From CAG-791 sp003447895 (GTDB lineage Bacteria > Bacillota > Clostridia > Lachnospirales > Lachnospiraceae): DNA of 11,667 nt. The stretch covers positions 1-11,667 of the forward strand of contig CAMOMX010000064.1 in the NCBI GenBank assembly GCA_946620035.1, read 5' to 3'. A program made the position numbers and the translations under genes. Of the stretch, positions 1 to 5,262 are shown one piece after another (the first letter of the stretch is position 1; each line of letters begins with the position of its first letter). A model generated the notes under the pieces. That model made no database searches, was not told where the DNA came from, and was given only the letters and a program-made list of their open reading frames with translations.

Positions 1-54
1 CCTTCTCCCGGCGCCGACCCTCGCCCCGCCTCTTGCTGTTCCGTCTTTAGCCAT
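1..54 (-). CDS. Partial CDS: N-terminus of a phage P27-type terminase small subunit-like protein
   Basis: Only the first 18 codons are in the window; the gene runs off the left edge. The minus strand reads ATG after a good ribosome binding site (GGGAGG at 65-60, 5-nt spacer) and gives MAKDGTARGGARVGAGRR. From memory, this basic, glycine-rich opening (xKDGTxRGGxRxGAGR) is typical of P27-family phage terminase small subunits, and an HNH nuclease gene often lies near such genes in prophages, as one does here at 1389-2288. The fragment contains no domain that proves function, so the product is inferred from the opening motif alone. A transcription terminator (72-93) ends only about 7 nt before the ribosome binding site, leaving no room for a dedicated promoter. 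The gene may depend on readthrough or antitermination. Confidence 0.5.
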   Translation of the reverse strand, partial: MAKDGTARGGARVGAGRR

Positions 55-71
55 CTGTTCCTCCCAATAAA

Positions 72-93
72 AAAGAGAGCCGAAGCTCTCTTT
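72..93 (-). terminator. Rho-independent terminator, minus strand, with UUCG loop
   Basis: A perfect 9-bp stem (72-80 paired with 85-93) closes a four-base loop that reads TTCG on the minus strand, followed there by six or more Ts. This is an intrinsic terminator facing the minus-strand genes to its right, and is the second terminator-like hairpin after the lipoprotein gene. The plus strand also has a short T-rich tail, so it may act both ways, but no plus-strand gene precedes it. It sits directly before the ribosome binding site of the gene at 1-54. Confidence 0.8.
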
Positions 94-132
94 ATCTTAT
101 GCGTTGTCCGCTTCACACTTATGTATTAAAAT

Positions 133-200
133 AATAAAGAAATGAGCATGGTGCACCCACACCCCCTATTGGTGAGGGCCGACGCGGCTCATTTCTTATT
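133..200 (-). terminator. Long hairpin with structured loop; terminator or small structured RNA
   Basis: The arms at 133-147 and 187-200 are complementary over 14 bp with a single bulged A, and the inner 9 bp are perfect. They enclose a 39-nt loop that can itself fold: on the minus strand CCCTCAC can pair with GTGTGGG (one U-U mismatch), and a GGTGCACC palindrome lies beside it. On the minus strand the closing arm runs into TTTATTATTTTAAT, so termination after the lipoprotein gene (stop at 243) is the simplest reading. The large, GC-rich folded loop is unusual for a plain terminator. A small regulatory RNA or the end of a mobile element are alternatives. Confidence 0.5.
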
Positions 201-242
201 TCAGCAAGTCTTTCAATACATCAACTTATAGAGTTTATTAAG

Positions 243-1172
243 TCACTTGTAGCGACTTGAATCACCTGTAATATACACTTTTCCATCTTCAGTTATACCT
301 ATCAGTGCGTCCTCGCCAGAAACTAACTTAACTATGTTTTCCCAACCGGAAACATCATAATTGTATTCTCCCGTATGAGCTACAACCACTCTCCCATCAC
401 TTGTAATGCCAGCAATTTGTGTTATACCAGCACATATCTGTGTAATGTCTGACCAGTCATTAACTTCATCTAGATATTTCGCAGCTATTAAATCTGATCC
501 AATTAGTTCAGTTGTAACGACCGTTCCGTCTTCTAAAAGCCCTGCAGTATATCCTCCTCCAGCACTCACCTGTATAATATCAAGGTCACTCCAATCTTCA
601 ACATTACAAGCACCATGTTCATTATTTCCAGCGACCAGAACCTCCCCAGAATTTGTTAATGCTGCAATGTTATCACTCCCCACACTGATGTCTTTAACAT
701 CCGACCATTCATTTACTACGTCAAAATCGTGGTCGTAAGTTCTATCGTGCACTACCGTTCCGTCCTTTTTGAGACCGGCAATCGGTGAATCCGAGAAGTT
801 TCCCATTCCAATTTCTATGATATCTGACCATTCATCCACATCATCGATTTTGTAACTAGTAGCCACAACAGTTCCATCCGATTTTAAGCCAATATATGCG
901 TTTCGAGTCCATCCACAGTCAATATCTATCACGTCACTTTCCTTACTGAATGGACCAGCTGAACCATTAAACTCATAAGTAGATCCATCACTGTATAATA
1001 CAGCTCCACAGTCATATCCCATGGCAGCATCAATCGGTACAGGCTCAGGAGCATTCTCTTCGGGGTCGTTACTTGAAGAAGATGTTTCAGAGGTTTCACC
1101 ACAGCCAATTAACGACAAAGAAAGCACTGCGAAAGACAACAGCACAATTACGCTTATTCTATGTTTTTTCAT
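243..1172 (-). CDS. Lipoprotein with seven RCC1-like repeats (predicted beta-propeller)
   Basis: A secreted, lipid-anchored protein of 309 residues. The N-terminus is a lipoprotein signal: basic MKKHR, a hydrophobic core, and lipobox LIGC with the lipidated Cys24, followed by a Ser/Asp/Glu/Pro-rich linker to about residue 45. The rest consists of seven repeats starting near residues 47, 80, 117, 158, 198, 242 and 279. Most read W-S-D-I-x-x-I-x-x-G ... G-L-x-x-D-G-T-V-V, the RCC1 blade pattern, and seven blades would close one propeller. The start is ATG at 1172, not the in-frame GTG at 1190, because GGAGG lies between them, 7 nt before the ATG. Such surface propellers usually bind other proteins or glycans; the ligand here is unknown. 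The gene is AT-rich (about 40% GC in one counted line) compared with genes right of 3540. It is separated from the nuclease gene by 216 nt, so it probably has its own promoter. A weak TTTACA -35 candidate is at 1257-1252. Confidence 0.85.
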   Translation of the reverse strand: MKKHRISVIVLLSFAVLSLSLIGCGETSETSSSSNDPEENAPEPVPIDAAMGYDCGAVLYSDGSTYEFNGSAGPFSKESDVIDIDCGWTRNAYIGLKSDGTVVATSYKIDDVDEWSDIIEIGMGNFSDSPIAGLKKDGTVVHDRTYDHDFDVVNEWSDVKDISVGSDNIAALTNSGEVLVAGNNEHGACNVEDWSDLDIIQVSAGGGYTAGLLEDGTVVTTELIGSDLIAAKYLDEVNDWSDITQICAGITQIAGITSDGRVVVAHTGEYNYDVSGWENIVKLVSGEDALIGITEDGKVYITGDSSRYK

Positions 1173-1388
1173 GAATCTGCCTCCAGTCACTTAACTCAGA
1201 TAATAATAAACAAGTATTTACAGCTACATATCATCACACAACATATGCACGTGTAAAGTATATCATAACTGTTCTGCTATTATCTGCCTTAATACCCTCT
1301 TTGAATTCCGATTTTGCACACGATGCTGCCCGCCGTTCCCTGCATTGACGCATTTTTAACATTTTGCCCCGCCCCCGGGGTTGTCTTG

Positions 1389-2288
1389 TCACCTGTCACC
1401 AAGATCATGGTGGATCTTGTTATGGCAGGACCGGCATAACGACATCAGGTTCGAATCAGCATGCGTTCCGCCCCGTGATACAGGGAGGATGTGATGGACT
1501 TCATCCATCATCGTGATCCTCCCTTCCCTGTAGCACTGCTCACAGTAAGGAAACCTCGCGGCATGCCTGTCCCTTGCCTGATCAAGAAGATCACGATTCT
1601 TATCCTCAAGCATGAATTCGATCGTGTTTATTACTTCTTCAGAAGATAATTCCTTCAGCTTTTGCTGCAATTCAAAAGCCTTCTGCGGATCTGACCCGTC
1701 ATACTCAATAACTGTATTCGACAGTTCTCGGATTCCTGCTGCAATGTACAGGGCCGCAAACTTCATATTATTGAGAATAAGGTCAATTTCTTCCTGAGTA
1801 TGGACGACTGCGCGGCCTTCTGTTTTTACTGAACCAGACATAACATCTGTACCCTGATTAACGGCCACAATCACCTGCCCTTGATCAGATCTGTCTGACT
1901 CTTTCGCCTTAAAAGCTTCGCGAGCTTTCTCAAAGAGTTCCGCCCCCTTTGCCTTTACTGCCGGGACTGCCTTCTGCGTCATCCAGTTTCCGAAAGCATA
2001 CATGCTTGATTCAACAGCCCTGTATACTATCTCGGTAAGCGCTTCGCTCGCAGCGGGAATAACCACATCCTCGATTATGACTTGTCCCAGATTGCGTTCA
2101 AAGTACTCGGGCTCTCTATACGCTACTCTTGTATACTCAGACTCATCAACCTCGATAAGATCGACCGGTCCTAAAAGTCCATTTTCTTTATCAAACTGGA
2201 GCGCAGCTCGTGAGCCATCTGCTTTGAACTTCTCATTGATATGAGCACCTTCTTTTGTTTTAACACGGTAAAGCTTCTCTCCTGCCAT
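1389..2288 (-). CDS. HNH endonuclease-domain protein with unrecognised N-terminal half
   Basis: A 299-residue protein with a nuclease domain at the C-terminus. Residues 249-293 carry the HNH signature: zinc-binding CxxC pairs at Cys249/Cys252 and Cys285/Cys288, the catalytic His pair at 265-266 (HHILP), Asn280 (DSNLMSLC) and His293. HNH domains cut DNA with a single metal ion. Residues 1-60 are polar and look like a small folded domain. Residues 77-130 look helical and contain aromatic and small residues (IVYRAVESSMYAFGNWM). Residues 162-245 are probably helical too. I recognise no family in the first 240 residues. The start ATG is 2 nt after the TAG of the MerR-type gene, with GGAGG inside that gene's last codons, so the two are co-translated. 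This may be a stand-alone DNA-targeting effector; a phage-packaging HNH nuclease is less likely because those are usually shorter and have no such N-terminal region. Confidence 0.8.
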   Translation of the reverse strand: MAGEKLYRVKTKEGAHINEKFKADGSRAALQFDKENGLLGPVDLIEVDESEYTRVAYREPEYFERNLGQVIIEDVVIPAASEALTEIVYRAVESSMYAFGNWMTQKAVPAVKAKGAELFEKAREAFKAKESDRSDQGQVIVAVNQGTDVMSGSVKTEGRAVVHTQEEIDLILNNMKFAALYIAAGIRELSNTVIEYDGSDPQKAFELQQKLKELSSEEVINTIEFMLEDKNRDLLDQARDRHAARFPYCEQCYREGRITMMDEVHHILPVSRGGTHADSNLMSLCRSCHNKIHHDLGDR

Positions 2289-2290
2289 AC

Positions 2291-2986
2291 CTAATCCTCC
2301 TCGCCTGTTTCAATGGCCTCGACATGGATGCTCTCGGAATCATACGCTCCCATAGGATACTCCCTTATCCAGCCTTCAACCTTCACCACTTCTCCGCATT
2401 CTGGACATACATGGTATTCTTCCGTATCGAAACTATACACGCAATCAGGTCCCATGCCGTTTTCACTTTCATAGCTACTCTCATCGTATAAATACTCTTC
2501 GAGATCGACTTCAAAAGTTTTTCCACAATGAGGACACTGAATGTCTCTGATAAGAGATACTGCTCGGTATCCGTACGTATCTTCGACATTGACAAATCTC
2601 TCTCCGGCCTCTTCTTTCTCATGGATAATGCTCCAGTAGCGGTCGGTGTCAAACGTCTCGAATTCAGCCTTATCAGAGATCAGTGATGACAGCATATCAA
2701 GTGCGTTCCTCTTTCTTTCAAGTTCAGCCTCAATAAACGCCATCCGAGCCCTGGCGGCTTCTGCCAAAGTCATGTCACCATCCTGCATTCTCTTGATGTC
2801 GCTACATGTTAATCCTGACTTTGTCAGCACTTCTAACAGCCGGAGACTCTCATAATCCGCATCGGTATAATTAGTACCGCGATTACCAGAGGGCGGATTT
2901 TCCGGAAAGAAAACTTCTTGCTTCTTATAGAATTTGATGCGATCAGCTGTAATTCCGAGTTTAGTTTGTAATTCTTTTGGCTTCAT
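2291..2986 (-). CDS. MerR-family transcription regulator with C-terminal zinc-ribbon domain
   Basis: A 231-residue regulator. Residues 1-72 match the MerR DNA-binding head: a helix-turn-helix near residues 3-20, a wing with NRGTNYTDADYESLRLLEVL, and the second helix pair SGLTCSDIKRMQDG. Residues 75-105 form the dimerisation helix typical of the family. Instead of the short metal-binding tail of MerR or CueR there is a domain of about 120 residues with paired cysteines at 151/154 (CPHC) and 194/197 (CPEC), a zinc-ribbon arrangement, with Cys182 and many acidic and aromatic residues between them. What this domain senses is unknown; metal, redox state or a nucleic acid are possible. The start has a strong AAAGGAGG 8 nt upstream. 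The gene is first in a two-gene operon with the HNH nuclease, and a MerR-type promoter lies directly upstream, implying autoregulation. Confidence 0.85.
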   Translation of the reverse strand: MKPKELQTKLGITADRIKFYKKQEVFFPENPPSGNRGTNYTDADYESLRLLEVLTKSGLTCSDIKRMQDGDMTLAEAARARMAFIEAELERKRNALDMLSSLISDKAEFETFDTDRYWSIIHEKEEAGERFVNVEDTYGYRAVSLIRDIQCPHCGKTFEVDLEEYLYDESSYESENGMGPDCVYSFDTEEYHVCPECGEVVKVEGWIREYPMGAYDSESIHVEAIETGEED

Positions 2987-3010
2987 ATCTTTTGCCTCCT
3001 TTCGAGGCTC

Positions 3011-3042
3011 ATATTAGCAAGTGGGGACTTTGTACCCGTCAA
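3011..3042 (-). promoter_or_regulatory. MerR-type promoter with 20-bp spacer and dyad operator
   Basis: On the minus strand a -35 of TTGACG (3042-3037) and a -10 of TAATAT (3016-3011) are separated by 20 bp, too long for a normal sigma-A promoter but typical of MerR-activated ones (19-20 bp). A 15-bp imperfect dyad, GGGTACAAAGTCCCC (3037-3023; GGGnAC-3-GTnCCC), overlaps the end of the -35 and fills most of the spacer, the same placement as the operator in the mer promoter. Transcription would begin near 3004, giving a leader of only about 18 nt that carries the AAAGGAGG of the MerR gene. The encoded MerR protein is the obvious ligand; the binding itself is inferred. Confidence 0.75.
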
Positions 3043-3165
3043 GTACTTTTTTAAATTATTTTAAGTCTTAGCTCAATTCTATAATGGTATTCTCGAATCA
3101 AGTTCACATTATATTATTTTACAATTGTATCCTATTTCCACAAATTTGTTACCTTTAGCCCAAAT

Positions 3166-3195
3166 AAGCCGCCACCCTGCTCCAGGTGACGGCTT
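3166..3195 (-). terminator. Hairpin terminator downstream of rlmD
   Basis: Arms at 3166-3176 and 3185-3195 pair over 11 positions with one C-A mismatch around an 8-nt loop. It lies about 70 nt beyond the rlmD stop codon on the minus strand, where the tail is TTATTTG. The plus-strand tail (TTTTCTTCC) is at least as good, so it could work in both directions, but no plus-strand gene ends here. It also separates housekeeping rlmD from the accessory MerR/HNH unit. The stretch 3043-3165 between this hairpin and the MerR promoter is AT-rich, and I see no gene in it. Confidence 0.65.
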
Positions 3196-3266
3196 TTCTT
3201 CCTCTTTCAGCTATTTTTTGACCTTCCGATACTCCTTATTGCATTACCATGACCTCTCTCGCCTAG

Positions 3267-4697
3267 TTATATCAAATTGAAATGCCGGAAAGCATCCATA
3301 ATTGCCTCTTCCTTCTCAGGCGGGCAGTTCGGTATCCTATTCTTGCCTTCACCAGTGTTATAGTTCTTGCGTTTCTCCAATCCGACCTTGTTCTTGATCT
3401 GAGCAATATAAAGGGTTGATACATTCAATCCATACTTCTTTTCAACATAATCATGAATCTCAGCGTAGGTAGCTGTTCCTGTTTTGGAAGCCAACTTCTC
3501 AACATCCAGATTGATGTCTACATATCCGTCAACCTTTCCCCTACTTAAAAGAACTACCGTCTCGACCCCCTCCGTATACGGGAACATATCCACCGGCACC
3601 GCCTTCTTCATCTCATAGCCGTCCTCTGTCAAGATAGTGAGGTCCCGCGCCAATGTCTCCGGCTCGCAGGAGACGTAGACGATCTTGGTGGGCCTCAAGG
3701 TCAGCGCTGCGTCCAGGAAATCCTCGCTGGCGCCGCTTCTGGGCGGATCCATGAAGAGGATGTCGAGCTTCTCCTCTTTGGCCGCCATGTCCTTCATAAA
3801 CCGGCCTGCGTCGTTTCTGAACACGTCTACATTGGATGCGTTGTTGAGCTTTACGTTGATCTTGGCGTCTTTGACCGCCTCCGGATTGAGTTCCACGCTG
3901 AGCACTTCTTTGCAGCGGTCGGACGCGATGATCCCGATCGTTCCGATGCCGCAGTAGGCGTCCAGAATCCTCTCTTTGCCCGAAAAGCCCGCATAGTCGA
4001 GTGCGATGTTGTAGAGCTTCTCTGTCTGCAGGGAATTGACCTGGTAGAAGGATCTCGAGGAGATCCGGAAGCGCTTTTTACAGAGGATATCCTCGATGTA
4101 GCCGGGTCCGTAGAGCACTTTTTCGCGGTCTCCCAGAACCATTGTGGTCTGCTTGTCGTTGATGTTCTGCACGACCGTTGTGATCTCCGGGTGGCGCTTT
4201 AAAAGGGCATTCACAAACTTCCTGGCCGGAGGGAAGACAGCGTCCGCCGTGACAAGTGTCACCATCACCTGCTTCGTGCCTCGGGCTGTACGCACCTGCA
4301 CATAGCGAAGAAAGCCCGTCTTGCGGTCCTCGTCATAGACGCGGAGTTTGAAGGACAGCATGAGTTCGAAGACTGTCTGGATAATCCGGTCCGCCCGCAG
4401 GTCCTCCAGCATGCAGGACTTGACCGGCACAACCTCATGGGTTCCGGCCCTGTAGATACCACAGACCGGCTTTCCCTTCTTGTCGGGGGCGAACACGCTG
4501 GTCACCTTGTTTCTGTAGTGATCGGGATTCTTCATCCGGACAATGGGCTCCACATTTCCGAATCTGCCGATCAGCTCCTCCACGAGCGCCTGTTTCTTCT
4601 CTGTCTGTTCCGCATAGGGGACGTCGATCATCGTGCAGCCGCCGCACTTGTTTGAGACAGGGCATCGACTGCTCTTTTTTGCAAAATTTTGTGCCAT
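3267..4697 (-). CDS. rlmD: 23S rRNA (uracil-5-)-methyltransferase, RumA/RlmD family, with C-terminal extension
   Basis: An S-adenosylmethionine-dependent enzyme making 5-methyluridine in 23S rRNA. In Gram-positives one such enzyme (RlmCD) can modify two sites, so exact specificity is open. Using the start at 4697 (476 residues), Cys12, Cys18, Cys21 and Cys95 match the [4Fe-4S] ligands, DAYCGIGTIG (246-255) the SAM-binding loop, MDPPRSG (316-322) the motif before the active site, Cys344 in VSCEP the nucleophile, and Glu377 in EGVETV the general base. The frame is open to 4769, but that start lies inside the terminator of the preceding gene and has no ribosome binding site. The 4697 ATG follows an AAGGAAGGAAG stretch, though 13 nt away. 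Residues from about 389 are an extra domain (TYAEIHDYV...YIAQIKNKVG...NYN...CPPEKEEAI). Its DNA is about 40% GC over 3361-3540, against about 62% at 3661-3720. Confidence 0.92.
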   Translation of the reverse strand: MAQNFAKKSSRCPVSNKCGGCTMIDVPYAEQTEKKQALVEELIGRFGNVEPIVRMKNPDHYRNKVTSVFAPDKKGKPVCGIYRAGTHEVVPVKSCMLEDLRADRIIQTVFELMLSFKLRVYDEDRKTGFLRYVQVRTARGTKQVMVTLVTADAVFPPARKFVNALLKRHPEITTVVQNINDKQTTMVLGDREKVLYGPGYIEDILCKKRFRISSRSFYQVNSLQTEKLYNIALDYAGFSGKERILDAYCGIGTIGIIASDRCKEVLSVELNPEAVKDAKINVKLNNASNVDVFRNDAGRFMKDMAAKEEKLDILFMDPPRSGASEDFLDAALTLRPTKIVYVSCEPETLARDLTILTEDGYEMKKAVPVDMFPYTEGVETVVLLSRGKVDGYVDINLDVEKLASKTGTATYAEIHDYVEKKYGLNVSTLYIAQIKNKVGLEKRKNYNTGEGKNRIPNCPPEKEEAIMDAFRHFNLI

Positions 4698-4732
4698 ATC
4701 GAAATCTGTACTTCCTTCCTTGGTATCAGAAA

Positions 4733-4760
4733 AGGAGCCGGCGTCACACCACCGGCCCCT
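4733..4760 (-). terminator. Rho-independent terminator after the desulfoferrodoxin gene
   Basis: Arms 4733-4741 and 4752-4760 pair over nine positions with a single A-C mismatch around a 10-nt loop, and the minus strand continues with TTTTCTG. It begins about 30 nt after the dfx stop codon and ends about 35 nt before the rlmD start chosen here. It separates the two genes transcriptionally and rules out the longer rlmD start at 4769. No convincing promoter fits between it and rlmD, so rlmD may be expressed by partial readthrough. Confidence 0.75.
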
Positions 4761-4790
4761 CACTTTCATTATTCCGACAATCCGATCCGA

Positions 4791-5162
4791 TCAGATGTCC
4801 GCTTTCCAGAATCCGTGCAGGTTGCAGTACTCGTAAGCTGCTACAGGATCTGTTGCCTTGAAGACCGCCTTGGGCTCCTGTCCGGGCTCAAGCTCCGCAT
4901 ACTGGAAGCCTGACTTGGTCTCAAGGATGATGAACTGGATGTAGTGAGCATCCATCATGGGATGTGCAACGGAACCTACCTGAACAGTAACGGTGTCGCC
5001 GTCAACCGTAACAGCGGGAACGTGTTTCTCTCTCGCTGCATCCGTGACGCCCGCTTCCATCTCTTTCATAGGCTCGCCGCAGCAGGACGGATTACATCCC
5101 TTCGCGTTTAATTTCAGAACCATGCTTCCACACTTCTCACATTTGAATAATCTGACTGCCAT
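4791..5162 (-). CDS. dfx: Desulfoferrodoxin (superoxide reductase)
   Basis: A cytoplasmic two-domain iron protein of 123 residues that reduces superoxide to hydrogen peroxide without making oxygen, a standard defence of anaerobes. The desulforedoxin-like domain has Cys8, Cys11, Cys27 and Cys28 (CxxC and SCCGEPM) for the FeS4 centre. The superoxide reductase domain has the five ligands of the catalytic iron: His47 (EKHVP), His67 (AHPM), His73 (HYI), Cys113 and His116 (YCNLHGFWK), plus the conserved Glu45-Lys46 pair. Length is normal. An extra Cys23 is not a usual ligand. The start has AAAGGGG 7 nt upstream. It follows the GTPase-nuclease gene by 100 nt on the same strand; a weak candidate promoter (TAGAAT at 5231-5226, poor -35 TTTCCT 17 bp upstream) lies in that gap. 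I saw no clear PerR or Fur operator. Confidence 0.95.
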   Translation of the reverse strand: MAVRLFKCEKCGSMVLKLNAKGCNPSCCGEPMKEMEAGVTDAAREKHVPAVTVDGDTVTVQVGSVAHPMMDAHYIQFIILETKSGFQYAELEPGQEPKAVFKATDPVAAYEYCNLHGFWKADI

Positions 5163-5262
5163 AAGTAACCCCTTTCCGGCTTAACGCCAATCAAAGCATT
5201 TTGTGAATCCCAAATACATACCACTATTCTAATCTATTTGGCCCTAAAAGGAAAGCGCAATC

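Noticed and set aside
1366..1380. GC-rich palindrome (CCCCG-CCCC-CGGGG) after the HNH gene as a terminator
   Set aside because: Only a 5-bp stem, and the minus strand, which carries the genes, continues CAAAATG without a T-run; at most a weak structure.
2383..2652. 89-codon alternative frame inside the MerR-type gene
   Set aside because: Same strand but different frame, no ribosome binding site, and no motif; the zinc-ribbon frame explains the region.
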